Below are positions 7,203 to 16,054 of a DNA stretch of 46,397 nucleotides, one piece after another; the first letter of the stretch is position 1, and the number at the start of each line of letters is the position of its first letter. Under the pieces are notes generated by a model. It searched no databases. It saw only the letters and a program-made list of their open reading frames with translations, and was not told the DNA's origin. The position numbers and the translations under genes were made by a program. Source of the stretch: Oscillospiraceae bacterium (GTDB lineage Bacteria > Bacillota > Clostridia > Oscillospirales > Ruminococcaceae); contig SFLS01000011.1 in assembly GCA_004554485.1 (NCBI GenBank), positions 1-46,397 on the forward strand, read 5' to 3'.

Positions 7203-7805
7203 TTATTGCATTGCATTGCTGATCCAATTGTCCAGAACCTTCATCTGCGCATCTGTATGGAACCAGTGTTCTCCTTCCTCCATTACGGTGAGTATTGCAC
7301 CGATCCGATCTGAAAATTCGGATATGGTTTCTCTGGAAGTCAGGTGATCCTTCCCGCCGTACAAAATGCAGGTGGGGATGCTCCATTTGATCGGGTGCTC
7401 TCGCACATAGCACAGATACTCCCAAGATAAGGTTTCTCCGAACGCCGTAGGAATTTCTTTTTTTCTTTGTAGCGCATCCTCTGTTACATTTGACCACAGC
7501 ATCATATCCGTAATCAGTTTTTCCATATTCACAATGGGAGAAATAAACATCGCTTGAGAAATCTTCTTTTCAGCAAGCGAACTCATTGAGAAAAAAGCGC
7601 CTATGCTGTTTGCAATCAAAGTAATAGATTCATATCCCTTGCTGTGCAAATCAAAAAACTGCGAAAACTCGCTTTTTGCTTCCCAAGGATTTTGCGCTTG
7701 ATAGTCAAACCCAATCACATCACTTTCCGCAAAGAGAGGCTGATAATGCTTCGCTTCCTTTGCGCTGCCCCCTTTGCCATGTACATATATGACCAAACGC
7801 CTCAT
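7203..7805 (-). CDS. Small alpha/beta hydrolase
   Basis: A 200-residue single-domain alpha/beta hydrolase. It opens with MRRLVIYVHGKGGSA (oxyanion HGKGG) and has a nucleophile-elbow-like LIANSIGAF where the GxSxG pattern is relaxed to ANSIG with Ser near residue 68, an Asp in LYGGKDHLT and a His in EGEHWFH, giving a plausible Ser-Asp-His triad. The start at 7805 follows GAGGAGTG; upstream in-frame codons lack family similarity. The gene and its flanks are visibly richer in A and T than the neighbours, consistent with acquisition by transfer. The substrate is unknown and no operon partner is evident. Confidence 0.85.
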   Translation of the reverse strand: MRRLVIYVHGKGGSAKEAKHYQPLFAESDVIGFDYQAQNPWEAKSEFSQFFDLHSKGYESITLIANSIGAFFSMSSLAEKKISQAMFISPIVNMEKLITDMMLWSNVTEDALQRKKEIPTAFGETLSWEYLCYVREHPIKWSIPTCILYGGKDHLTSRETISEFSDRIGAILTVMEEGEHWFHTDAQMKVLDNWISNAMQ

Positions 7806-7924
7806 ATGAGACACTCCTCTACAAATTCCAGTTTCTCTGACTATTGAAAAGGCTTTGCGCTGAACCGACGAAGCTTTATTTCGTTTCAACGAACCAAAAT
7901 TAAAATACATAAAACCAACACATA

Positions 7925-8452
7925 TTAAATAGGACGGGATAGGTGCCGCAGCACCATGGGCGCTGCAGTGATAAACCACGGGGCAAACCGTTCGGGATGC
8001 TCCCGCAGCTCCTGCGTCAGCTCAGCGGCTGTCACCCAGCGCAGCGTCTCGATCTCGCTCGGGTCCGGGTAAAAGGCACCGTCATACTGTCCCAGCAGAA
8101 CGTGGTCATATTCATACTCATAAAGATCGGCGGCAAAACGGTGATAATAAACAAAGCTGCCGATCTCGCCAAGCGGACAGGTCATGCCCAGTTCCTCAGT
8201 CAGGCGCAGCTGCGCTGAGTGTACCGTATCCTCCCCACATCTTGGGTGGGAACAGCAGGCATTGGCCCACAAGCCCCCGGAATGATACTTTCCGGCCGCG
8301 CGCTTTTGCAGCAGCAGGCGCTCGCCGTCACAGAGAAACACCGAAAAAGCGCGGTGCAGCAGCGGCGCGGCGTGCGCTTCCCCCTTGGCGGCAGTCCCAA
8401 TGGGCCGGTCCAGCGCATCGACCAAAATCAGATCTTCCGTTCGTTCGCTCAT
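7925..8452 (-). CDS. idi: Isopentenyl-diphosphate delta-isomerase, type I
   Basis: A 175-residue Nudix-fold enzyme interconverting IPP and DMAPP. The catalytic Cys lies in WANACCSHPR (about residue 67) and the glutamates in RLTEELGM and in YEYEYDHVL are visible, with the usual LVDALDRPIG start and FSVFLCDGERLLLQKRA strand. The start at 8452 follows GGGAGGGAAA. In a MEP-pathway organism it is not strictly needed, since IspH makes both isomers, but it balances the pools; the MEP operon lies at 25.7-30.6 kb. Type I enzymes are less usual than type II in Gram-positives. Confidence 0.92.
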   Translation of the reverse strand: MSERTEDLILVDALDRPIGTAAKGEAHAAPLLHRAFSVFLCDGERLLLQKRAAGKYHSGGLWANACCSHPRCGEDTVHSAQLRLTEELGMTCPLGEIGSFVYYHRFAADLYEYEYDHVLLGQYDGAFYPDPSEIETLRWVTAAELTQELREHPERFAPWFITAAPMVLRHLSRPI

Positions 8453-8469
8453 TGATTTCCCTCCCCAGC

Positions 8470-8494
8470 AAAAGGGCCGCATCGTCTGCGGCCC
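8470..8494 (-). terminator. Terminator after uridine phosphorylase
   Basis: Minus strand: GGGCCGCA pairs with TGCGGCCC around GACGA, then TTTT. It lies between the udp stop and the idi ribosome site. Confidence 0.8.
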
Positions 8495-8507
8495 CCGGTT
8501 TCGTCTG

Positions 8508-9275
8508 TTACTGTTGTGCGGCCTTTTCCTGCTGAATAAGCAGGCGAACGCCCTCGACTGCCGCCTGGCAGGCCAGCGCGGTGTCATGCTGCTCGGGATC
8601 GGGCAATCCCAGCTTTTTGCGCTCCTGGTTCCAGCAGACGTTCAGGATACAGCCGGCACGGGCATCCTGCAGCGTGGCACAGACAATATACAGCGCCGCC
8701 GATTCCATTTCGCTGGAAAGGCAGCCGCCCTTCATCCAGCAGTCCCACTTATATTTCAGCTCCGGGCCGACCGGCAGGCGGTCCGGCTCGTGCTGGCCGT
8801 AGAAGGCATCCTTGCACTGGACGGTGCCGACATGCCAGCGGGCGCCCAGGTTCTTGGCGGCCTGGATCAGCGCGCAGGTTACATCGTGGTCGGCCACGGC
8901 CGGGAACTCGATGGGCAGGTATTCCCGGGTGGTACCCTCCATCCGGATAGCACTGTTGGCAATGACCAGATCGCCGCCCATGACCTTGATATTCATGCCG
9001 CCGGTGGTACCGATGCGGATAAAGGTGCGGACGCCGGTCTTGTAGCATTCCTCCACGCCGATAGCGGTGGACGGGCCGCCCATGCCGGTGGACATAACCA
9101 TAACGGTTTCTCCCTCTACCTTACCCAGCCATGTGGTGTATTCCCGGTGCTGGCAGTAAAAATGCGGCTCATCCAGGAACCGCGCGATCTTTTCCACGCG
9201 GCCGGGATCCCCAGGCAGAATAACGTATTTGGCGCCGTGTGTGTCATCAAATCCAACGTGGTACATTTTATCCAT
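8508..9275 (-). CDS. udp: Uridine phosphorylase
   Basis: A 255-residue NP-I family nucleoside phosphorylase that splits uridine with phosphate to uracil and ribose-1-phosphate in the cytoplasm. It shows the phosphate-binding ILPGDPGRVEKIA near residue 20, STGMGGPST (about 62-70), the FIRIGTTGG ribose/phosphate loop and the SSEMESAALY motif with the catalytic-site Glu-Met-Glu. Similarity to E. coli Udp is clear through EYTTW and LPIEFPAVAD. It follows pncB by about 30 bases and probably shares its transcript, giving a small pyrimidine/nicotinate salvage operon. The ATG at 9275 is used; an ATG three codons in is possible. Confidence 0.93.
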   Translation of the reverse strand: MDKMYHVGFDDTHGAKYVILPGDPGRVEKIARFLDEPHFYCQHREYTTWLGKVEGETVMVMSTGMGGPSTAIGVEECYKTGVRTFIRIGTTGGMNIKVMGGDLVIANSAIRMEGTTREYLPIEFPAVADHDVTCALIQAAKNLGARWHVGTVQCKDAFYGQHEPDRLPVGPELKYKWDCWMKGGCLSSEMESAALYIVCATLQDARAGCILNVCWNQERKKLGLPDPEQHDTALACQAAVEGVRLLIQQEKAAQQ

Positions 9276-9308
9276 TGCCGTATTTCCTCCTGTTATGATA
9301 ACTGTAAA

Positions 9309-10769
9309 TTATTGATCATTCATTTCTTCCATCAGGCGCTGCTTGGTCTCCCACAGCTTCGGGGAAAGATCAACATAATAGGTGTGCGGGTATTCAAACC
9401 GCTTTACCTCGTCCCACAGGGTCTCCATCTGGGCCGCGCAATAGGCGCGGATCTCCTCCAGGCTGGGGGAGGTGTAGCACTGCACCCCTTTGGAAAAAAC
9501 CTGCACCTGCAGCTTTTCCGCCCGGAAGTTGGTAAGGGTCTTTTTCTTCCAGACATCCTTGGGGTCAAAGATGGTAAGAGGCTTGGTATCATCCACCTCT
9601 TCCCCGGCCAACACGATATAATCGGCCAGCGCCTTGCCGTTTTCCCGGCCGTAGAAGCGGTACAGCTCCTTAAAGCCCGGCGTGGTGATCTTTTCCGCCG
9701 TTTCGCTCAGCTTGATCTTGGGTTCCAGCTCGCCTTTGGCATTTTCGATGGCGACCAGCTTATACACGCCGCCGAAAACCGGCTCGTTTTTGCTGGTAAT
9801 AAGGTTTTCGCCGACGCCGAAGGAATCCAGCGCTGCCCCCTGCAGCAGCAGATCCCGAATAATATATTCATCCAGCGAATTGGAGGCCATGATCTTGACA
9901 TCGGAAAATCCGGCATCATCCAGCATCTTGCGGGCTTTTTTGGAAAGATAGGCCAAATCGCCGCTGTCCAGCCGGATGCTCTTGGGGCGGAACCCGCGGG
10001 GAAGTACGACCTCATTAAAAACACGGATCGCATTGGGGACACCGGATTTGAGTACATTATAGGTATCCACCAGCAGACAGCAGTTATCGGGATAGGTTTC
10101 CGCATAGGCCTTGAACGCCTCGTATTCGCTTTCGAAGGCCTGCACCCAGCTGTGGGCCATGGTGCCGGAGGCGGGAACGCCCATCATGCGGTCGCTGATG
10201 GTGCAGGCGGTTCCGGCGCAGCCCGCAATGTAGGCGGCGCGGGCGCCCAGCATGGCGCCGTCATAGCCCTGGGCGCGGCGGGAGCCGAATTCAACAATGG
10301 TACGGCCCTGCGCCGCGCGAATCAAGCGGCTGGCTTTGGTCGCGATCAACGTTTCAAAATTGAAGGTGACCAGCAGCATGGTTTCCACCATCTGCACCTG
10401 TTGCAGCGGCCCGCGGACGGTGATGATCGGCTCGTTGGGAAAAATGGGCGTCCCTTCCCGGATGCTCCAGACATCACAGCAGAACTTAAAGTTCCGCAAA
10501 AAGTCAAAGAATTCTTCCGAAAAGCAGCCCTTGCGGCGGAAATAATCGATATCCTCCTCGGTAAAGGATAGACTGTTGATATATTCGATGACCTGCTGCA
10601 GACCCGCAAAAATGGCAAAGCCGCCGTCTTCCGGCACACGGCGGAAAAAGACATCAAATACCGCGACCTTCTCCTGAATACCGGCGTGGAAGTAGCCATT
10701 GATCATGGTGAATTCGTAGTAATCGGTGAGGAGGGTAAGGTTCCGCTCCCTTGTCAGATAGTCACTCAT
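9309..10769 (-). CDS. pncB: Nicotinate phosphoribosyltransferase
   Basis: A 486-residue enzyme converting nicotinate and PRPP to nicotinate mononucleotide with ATP hydrolysis, the entry step of the Preiss-Handler NAD salvage route. Family hallmarks are the LLTDYYEFTMINGYF start, the GSRRAQGYDGAMLGARAAYIAGCAGT segment carrying catalytic-site residues, GTMAHSWVQAF with the phosphorylated-His region, and RLDSGDLAYLSKKAR with MASNSLDEY. Length is normal for the family. It is translated from an AAAGGAT site and follows the unknown 177-residue gene by 24 bases. Confidence 0.95.
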   Translation of the reverse strand: MSDYLTRERNLTLLTDYYEFTMINGYFHAGIQEKVAVFDVFFRRVPEDGGFAIFAGLQQVIEYINSLSFTEEDIDYFRRKGCFSEEFFDFLRNFKFCCDVWSIREGTPIFPNEPIITVRGPLQQVQMVETMLLVTFNFETLIATKASRLIRAAQGRTIVEFGSRRAQGYDGAMLGARAAYIAGCAGTACTISDRMMGVPASGTMAHSWVQAFESEYEAFKAYAETYPDNCCLLVDTYNVLKSGVPNAIRVFNEVVLPRGFRPKSIRLDSGDLAYLSKKARKMLDDAGFSDVKIMASNSLDEYIIRDLLLQGAALDSFGVGENLITSKNEPVFGGVYKLVAIENAKGELEPKIKLSETAEKITTPGFKELYRFYGRENGKALADYIVLAGEEVDDTKPLTIFDPKDVWKKKTLTNFRAEKLQVQVFSKGVQCYTSPSLEEIRAYCAAQMETLWDEVKRFEYPHTYYVDLSPKLWETKQRLMEEMNDQ

Positions 10770-10793
10770 CTTCTTTTTATCCTTTCTGCCCGG

Positions 10794-11327
10794 TTATGCG
10801 GGCCGCAGCGCAGCGTCCTGCGGGACGGTCAGCGTTGCCTGTTCGGTATAGGTCGCAAAGGGTTCCTCCGCTGCCGGATCCTCTTCCTCATGGTAGACCA
10901 GCATGGTTAAGGTGACCCCGTAGCTTCCGGCAGCCGGCAGCGTTTCGGGGTAGGCGTTCAGCAGATACTCCCCCGGCTGCAGCAGCGGAGTGGTAAACAG
11001 CACCGTGCCGTCCGGTAAGGTATAGCGCACCTGCATGGCGCAATCATTGCCGGGAGTATTCTCCAGCAGGACGGCCAGGCAGCCATCGGATGCCGCCGAC
11101 AAATTGCCGTTATACAGATACCAGAAGTATTCCGGTGTCGTATTCTGCGGCGCACTTTCGTACCCCGGCAGGCGGCCGGTATGGACAACGGTATCGGCAG
11201 ATGGCGTTTCCGGGTCGGGCGGCGCCGCCGGCAGCGTCCGCGGCAGCGCAAATGCCAGCAACAATCCGATGCCGACCGCAGCCGCCGCAACCAGCGTGCT
11301 GGAAAGGACTTTTGTGACCTGCCGCAA
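10794..11327 (-). CDS. Unknown membrane-anchored extracytoplasmic protein
   Basis: A 177-residue protein of unrecognised family. A hydrophobic N-terminal segment (about residues 9-34) acts as a signal anchor, followed by a Pro-rich linker (PAAPPDPETPSAD) and a beta-rich domain with YFWYLYNGNLSAA and LLQPGEYLLNAYPETLPAAGSYGVTLTM. The last part could be an Ig-like or carbohydrate-binding sandwich, but I do not recognise it. The start is probably TTG at 11327, behind GGAAGAGGGGGAGAGG; no ATG or GTG lies between the predicted transcription start and the conserved part. It opens the operon with pncB and udp. Confidence 0.75.
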   Translation of the reverse strand: MRQVTKVLSSTLVAAAAVGIGLLLAFALPRTLPAAPPDPETPSADTVVHTGRLPGYESAPQNTTPEYFWYLYNGNLSAASDGCLAVLLENTPGNDCAMQVRYTLPDGTVLFTTPLLQPGEYLLNAYPETLPAAGSYGVTLTMLVYHEEEDPAAEEPFATYTEQATLTVPQDAALRPA

Positions 11328-11370
11328 CGGCCTCTCCCCCTCTTCCTAAGCAGAACAAAATGTTAGTGAT

Positions 11371-11399
11371 ATTATACCGCATTTTGTCCAAAAAGACAA
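11371..11399 (-). promoter_or_regulatory. Promoter of the 177-residue protein-pncB-udp operon
   Basis: Minus-strand TTGTCT (11394-11399), 17 bp, TATAAT (11371-11376). Confidence 0.75.
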
Positions 11400-11405
11400 C
11401 AGGCA

Positions 11406-11441
11406 GAAAAACAAATCCCCCGACCCAACCTGGGACGGGGG
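11406..11441 (-). terminator. Terminator after the 255-residue membrane protein gene
   Basis: Minus strand: CCCCCG-TCCCA pairs with TGGG-TCGGGGG, then ATTTGTTTTT. Confidence 0.85.
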
Positions 11442-11447
11442 AAAGAA

Positions 11448-12215
11448 TTACGGAGACTCGATGGGACTGCCGGCTTGCAGCTGATTGTCTGCGGGAAGCA
11501 GGCCGTCTACCTTGCCGCCTGCGTTGAACTCGGTGCCCGGCAGGTCGCTGATGGTAATGGTGCTGACCGCGTACAGATAGAATTCCTTGCCGTTTTTGCG
11601 CAGCTCATACAGCATATACTTGGAGGGCGACTCTTCCAGATTGCCCTTGCTGTCGTAATTGATGCTGAGAACGGTGGTGGGCGGAACATATCCGACCGTC
11701 AGCTCACAGCTTTCCTGCTTGGCAGTGATCTTTTCCACCCGGGGCGTGGCAAAGCCGGTCATGGCAATAATGGGAACATGATAGGAGGTAATCTCACTGT
11801 CGTACTGATAGGCGTTTTCCATATCGCCGATGGTCCTGTGCTCCAGCTTGACCTCCGGACCGAACAGGCTGGCGGCCTGCGCGTCCACGTCCGCAGCCGG
11901 AATGATCAGGCGGCCGTATTCGTCGTATTCATAACTGCCGCGCCGCTCCCCCAGCATGCAGGCCCACAGGCTGCTTTGCAGCAGAAATTCATTATCGCAG
12001 GTAGTGGGGTCGGAAAAATCGGGGGGATCGAACATCACCACCGGAAGCAGCATCTGCTCGAACTTGGTTTTTTGAGCGGTATTATCTGCCAGGTCGCGGG
12101 TCAGGTTGTAGCACCACATAAACACGGTCGCCAAACCGATCAGGCACAGCAGAATAAAAACGAGGCCAATGGGCGCCGCATAACGGTTCCGGGCGTGCGT
12201 TTTCTCTGTACTCAT
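11448..12215 (-). CDS. Unknown single-pass membrane protein
   Basis: A 255-residue protein with a short basic cytoplasmic N-terminus, one membrane helix (about residues 14-37, PIGLVFILLCLIGLATVF) and an extracytoplasmic domain of about 215 residues. The domain has a hydrophobic FEQMLLPVVMFDPPDF segment and a strand-rich second half (SCELTVGYVPPTTVLSIN). I do not recognise the family. It starts 33 bases after the stop of the CBS/HlyC gene and ends at a terminator, so the two are probably cotranscribed; a role connected with that transporter-like protein is only inference. Confidence 0.8.
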   Translation of the reverse strand: MSTEKTHARNRYAAPIGLVFILLCLIGLATVFMWCYNLTRDLADNTAQKTKFEQMLLPVVMFDPPDFSDPTTCDNEFLLQSSLWACMLGERRGSYEYDEYGRLIIPAADVDAQAASLFGPEVKLEHRTIGDMENAYQYDSEITSYHVPIIAMTGFATPRVEKITAKQESCELTVGYVPPTTVLSINYDSKGNLEESPSKYMLYELRKNGKEFYLYAVSTITISDLPGTEFNAGGKVDGLLPADNQLQAGSPIESP

Positions 12216-12248
12216 AACAGGTTCCTTTCATCGGGTGGGTACCATGCG

Positions 12249-13529
12249 TCAGGCCTTTTTCTCTTCGGGTTCGGGACGCAGGCATACCCGCATCTTTTTT
12301 ATTTTCTGCTCTTCCATCTCCAGCACGGTAAAGGAAAGCCGGCCGAGATCAAAGGTCTCGCCTTCGGTGGGGATATGCTCCAGAACCGAAAGCGCCAGGC
12401 CGTTCATGGTATCGTAGTCATCCTCCTCAATATCAGAGGGGTGATAGTGAATCTCATCCAAAAAGTCATCCACCGGCATATCGCCGCTGATCTCATAGGT
12501 ATCGGGCGTTACCTCGGTAAATTCGGTCACGACCTCATCGCGCTCATCGTAGATCTCACCGACCAGCTCCTCCAGAACATCCTCCATGGTGACGATGCCC
12601 AAGGTGCCGCCGTAATCATCCATAACCACCGCGATATGCACCTTTTCACGTTGGAATTCCGAAAGCAGACGGGCGATCTTCATGCTGCGGTGGACATACA
12701 TCGGCTCGGACATCAGCTTTTTAAGGTCAAAGTTTTTATTCATCAGGGCCGCCTGCAGAATATCGCGGGTATGAACTACACCGATGATATGATCCACCGT
12801 TTCGGAGTAGACCGGGATGCGGGAAAAGCCCTCTTCGGTAATGACCTTCATCACTTCCTCCGGGGTGGATTCCACATCCAGCGCCACCATATTGACGCGG
12901 GGTGTCAGGATATCCTCCACGGTGGTATCGTTAAACTCCAGGGCAGACTGGACCAGTTCCTTTTCCTGCTCCTCCAGCACACCTTCCTCTTCGATGGTGT
13001 CCAGCATATACATCAGTTCCTGCTCGGTGATGGTGGGCTGCTCATCCCCCTCCTCTTTTTTCCGGAAGGGCTTCATCAGCCGCAGGAACAGCCAGCTGAG
13101 CGGCGTAAATGCGACCATAAGCACCCGCAGCGGCCCAGCGAAGGTCATGCAGAGCTGCTCGGCATTGGTTTTGGCAAAGCTTTTGGGAAGGATCTCCCCA
13201 AAGGTAAGTACCGCAAGCGTGGAAATGCCTGTGGAAATAGCAACGGCATAGTTGCGAAAGTAAAACGAAACAGCCACCGTAACCAAAGAGGAAATGGCAA
13301 TATTCACCAGATTGTTGCCGATCAGGATGGTGGCGATCAGTTTATCGTACTGCTCGGCCACCTTTACCGCCTGGACGGCGCGCTTGTTGCCGTCCTCCGA
13401 CATGGTGCGCAGCCGGATCATATTGGCCGCGGAAAAGGCGGTCTCGGAAGCTGAGAAAAAGGCTGATAGTATCAACAGAACCAAAAGTAACAGATAGGTT
13501 GTACTGTCTATACCGTCCAAAAAAAACAC
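12249..13529 (-). CDS. CNNM/HlyC-type CBS-domain transporter
   Basis: A 426-residue protein of the hemolysin/CNNM family. A DUF21 membrane domain with about four helices occupies residues 8-150, including FSASETAFSAANMIRL and TFGEILPKSFA, which form the ion-binding core in bacterial CNNM proteins. A CBS pair follows (about 205-330, DILTPRVNMVALD and VHIAVVMDDYGGTLGIVTMEDVLEELVGEI), then the CorC_HlyC C-terminal domain. Family members export Mg2+ or Co2+; substrate here is inferred. It starts with GTG at 13529, five bases after AAGGAG. It is the first gene of a two-gene operon. Confidence 0.93.
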   Translation of the reverse strand: MFFLDGIDSTTYLLLLVLLILSAFFSASETAFSAANMIRLRTMSEDGNKRAVQAVKVAEQYDKLIATILIGNNLVNIAISSLVTVAVSFYFRNYAVAISTGISTLAVLTFGEILPKSFAKTNAEQLCMTFAGPLRVLMVAFTPLSWLFLRLMKPFRKKEEGDEQPTITEQELMYMLDTIEEEGVLEEQEKELVQSALEFNDTTVEDILTPRVNMVALDVESTPEEVMKVITEEGFSRIPVYSETVDHIIGVVHTRDILQAALMNKNFDLKKLMSEPMYVHRSMKIARLLSEFQREKVHIAVVMDDYGGTLGIVTMEDVLEELVGEIYDERDEVVTEFTEVTPDTYEISGDMPVDDFLDEIHYHPSDIEEDDYDTMNGLALSVLEHIPTEGETFDLGRLSFTVLEMEEQKIKKMRVCLRPEPEEKKA

Positions 13530-13645
13530 ACACTCCTTGTTGATGTCAAAAGCTCGCTATGCTAACAGACAGCCCCATTGTAGCAAAAAGCGTCGGGGGC
13601 GGCAAGCGCCCGGGGCGAAAGTTCAAGTATTGTTCACAGGATGCT

Positions 13646-13685
13646 CAAAAAGCGGGGCATGAGTCAACGGCTCCCCTGCCCCGCT
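13646..13685 (-). terminator. Terminator of pnp
   Basis: Minus strand: AGCGGGGCA (13677-13685) pairs with TGCCCCGCT (13651-13659), followed by TTTT. Confidence 0.85.
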
Positions 13686-13697
13686 TTGCCAGACTGA

Positions 13698-15815
13698 TTA
13701 TGCTCTGCCTTCCTTTTTGGCCTCCATCTTTTCGATGGCATCCTTGCGGGAAAGGTTGATGCGGCCCTGCTGGTCGATCTCGGTAACCATCACGACAACC
13801 TCGTCGCCGACGGATACGACATCTTCCACCTTTTCGACCCGTCTGGTATCCAGCTTGGAGATATGGACAAGGCCTTCCTTGCCGGGAGCAATCTCCACAA
13901 ACGCGCCGAAATTCATCAGGCGGGTGACGACGCCTCTGTAAATCGCGCCGACTTCCGGATCGTTGACAATGGTTTCGATGATATCGACGGCGGCACGGCA
14001 GTCATCAATATTGATGGCCGAAATGAAGACATGGCCGTCATCCTCGATATCGATTTTAACATTGCACTCGGCACAGATCTTCTGGATGGTCTTGCCGCCG
14101 GAACCGATCACCTCACGGATCTTATCCGGATCGATGGTCATGGTCAGCATCTTGGGCGCGTACGGGGAAAGTTCGGGCCGCGGCGCCGGGATCGCCTTGA
14201 GCATCACTTCATCGAGGATATAGTTGCGGGCCTTGTGGGTCTTGGCAAAGGCCTCCTTGATAATCTCAGGCGTCAGACCGTCGATTTTCAGGTCCATCTG
14301 AATGGCGGTAATCCCCTTCTTGGTACCGCCGACCTTAAAGTCCATATCGCCGAAGAAATCTTCGACGCCCTGGATATCCACCATGGTCATCCAGCGGTCG
14401 CCCTCGGTGATCAGTCCGCAGGAGATCCCCGCAACGGGCGCTTTGATGGGAACACCGGCATCCATCAGGGCCAGGGTAGAGCCGCAGATGGAGCCCTGAG
14501 AGGTGGAGCCGTTGGAGGACAGCACCTCGGAAACCAGACGCAGCGTATAGGGGAATTCCTCTACGCTGGGGATAACGGGCTCCAGCGCGCGCTCGGCCAG
14601 GGCACCGTGACCGATCTCACGACGGCCGGGGCCGCGGCTGGGGCGGGTTTCACCGACCGAATAGGAGGGCATATTGTACTGATGGATATAGCGCTTGGAG
14701 GTCTGCTCGTCGATGCCGTCGAGAATCTGCGCTTCCCGGACGGTACCGAGGGTGGCGATGGTCAGCACCTGGGTCTGGCCGCGGGTAAACAGGCCGGAGC
14801 CGTGTACGCGGGGAATCAGGCCGACTTCCGCCGCCAGCGGACGGATCTCATCCATCGCGCGGCCGTCCACACGTTTGCCGTCATCCAGCAACCAGCGGCG
14901 CACAACAAACTTCTGCAGCTTGTAGATGCACTCATCCAGCATGGCGCCCTGTTCGGGATACTGTTCGTCATACTGGGCGTGCAGCCGGTCATAGATGGGG
15001 CGCATCCGCTCATCGCGGATATTCTTGTCGTCGGTATCCATCGCGAAGCGCACATCCTCGATGTACTCCTCCTTGATGGCCTCAAACAGATCGTGATCGA
15101 TCTCCTGCGATTCAAAGGTAAACTTGGGCTTGCCGATCTCGGCCTGGACGCTCTTGATGAAAGCGACCATCTTCTGCACCTCGGCAAAGCCCATCATGAT
15201 GGCCTCCAGCATGGTGTCGTCGTCCACCTCGTTGGCGCCGGCTTCGATCATACAGACCTTTTCGGCGGTGCCGGCGACGGTCAGCTGCAGGTCGCTCTTC
15301 TGACGCTGCTCGGCATTGGGGGTCAGGATAATTTCGCCGTCCACCAGGCCAACGTTGATGCCGGCAATGGGGCCGTTCCAGGGGATATCGGAGATAGAAA
15401 GCGCCATGGAAGCGCCGATCATACCGGCAATCTCCGGCTGGCAGTCGGGATCGACCGAAAGGACGGTCATCACGACCGAAACATCATTGCGCATATCCTT
15501 GGGGAACAGCGGACGGATGGGACGGTCCACCACGCGGCTGGAAAGGACAGCCTTATCGCTGGGACGGCCCTCCCGCTTAAGGAAAGAGCCGGGAATTTTG
15601 CCGACGGCATACAGCTTCTCTTCAAAATCTACCGAAAGCGGCAGAAAATCGATGCCGTCACGGGGCTTGGCGGAAGCGGTGGCATTGACCAGCACGGTGG
15701 TCTCGCCGTAGCGGACCAGCACCGAACCGCCGGCCTGGCAGCACATTTTTCCGGTTTCAAAGGTCATTTTGCGTCCGGCGAACTCGGTTTCAAACACGCG
15801 GAAATTTTCAAACAT
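13698..15815 (-). CDS. pnp: Polyribonucleotide nucleotidyltransferase (PNPase)
   Basis: A 705-residue phosphorolytic 3'-5' exoribonuclease of the RNA degradation machinery. Domain order is classical: RNase PH domain 1 (about 1-215), linker helix domain (about 230-310), RNase PH domain 2 (about 320-545, with GRGRREIGHGALAERAL and SNGSTSQGSICGSTLALMDAG), a KH domain with VIGSGGKTI (about 553-612), and an S1 domain ending in GRINLSRKDA (about 618-690). The AAGGAG site is eight bases before the ATG. A long hairpin in the leader (15884-15953) resembles the RNase III-sensitive stem through which PNPase controls its own mRNA in E. coli. Confidence 0.98.
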   Translation of the reverse strand: MFENFRVFETEFAGRKMTFETGKMCCQAGGSVLVRYGETTVLVNATASAKPRDGIDFLPLSVDFEEKLYAVGKIPGSFLKREGRPSDKAVLSSRVVDRPIRPLFPKDMRNDVSVVMTVLSVDPDCQPEIAGMIGASMALSISDIPWNGPIAGINVGLVDGEIILTPNAEQRQKSDLQLTVAGTAEKVCMIEAGANEVDDDTMLEAIMMGFAEVQKMVAFIKSVQAEIGKPKFTFESQEIDHDLFEAIKEEYIEDVRFAMDTDDKNIRDERMRPIYDRLHAQYDEQYPEQGAMLDECIYKLQKFVVRRWLLDDGKRVDGRAMDEIRPLAAEVGLIPRVHGSGLFTRGQTQVLTIATLGTVREAQILDGIDEQTSKRYIHQYNMPSYSVGETRPSRGPGRREIGHGALAERALEPVIPSVEEFPYTLRLVSEVLSSNGSTSQGSICGSTLALMDAGVPIKAPVAGISCGLITEGDRWMTMVDIQGVEDFFGDMDFKVGGTKKGITAIQMDLKIDGLTPEIIKEAFAKTHKARNYILDEVMLKAIPAPRPELSPYAPKMLTMTIDPDKIREVIGSGGKTIQKICAECNVKIDIEDDGHVFISAINIDDCRAAVDIIETIVNDPEVGAIYRGVVTRLMNFGAFVEIAPGKEGLVHISKLDTRRVEKVEDVVSVGDEVVVMVTEIDQQGRINLSRKDAIEKMEAKKEGRA

Positions 15816-15883
15816 CTTTTCTACTCCTTACTTTACGTCTTTTCCTGCAGCGCAGGGAGGTTTCACCGGCGGCATCCCCGCTC

Positions 15884-15953
15884 CGTTTTAGCAATAAAGC
15901 CTTCCGCCGAACGCCTCTCTCACGGGTTCGGAAGAACGATTCACTGCTAAACG
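15884..15953 (-). promoter_or_regulatory. Long hairpin in the pnp leader
   Basis: On the minus strand TTTAGCAGTGAA (15940-15951) pairs fully with TTTATTGCTAAA (15887-15898), counting two G.U pairs. An outer CG clamp with a one-base bulge and an inner segment (TTC and CCGAAC pairing with GTTCGG and GAA) extend it to about 24 pairs around a 13-base loop. It lies about 70 bases before the pnp start. A double-stranded leader of this length is a plausible RNase III site for autoregulation. Confidence 0.7.
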
Positions 15954-15999
15954 CGAGGGCTGAGGGCGTGCTGCCGTTTTGAACAGAGAAAAGGGGCCA

Positions 16000-16042
16000 A
16001 AAACCGGCTAAGAGGGCAGACGGAATGATCCCGCCTGCCCTC
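16000..16042 (-). terminator. Probable terminator after rpsO
   Basis: Minus strand: GAGGGCAGGCGG pairs with CCGTCTGCCCTC around a 7-base loop; a T5 run follows only after eight bases, so termination may be incomplete and allow readthrough into pnp. Confidence 0.55.
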
Positions 16043-16054
16043 CGGCGATTCAAA

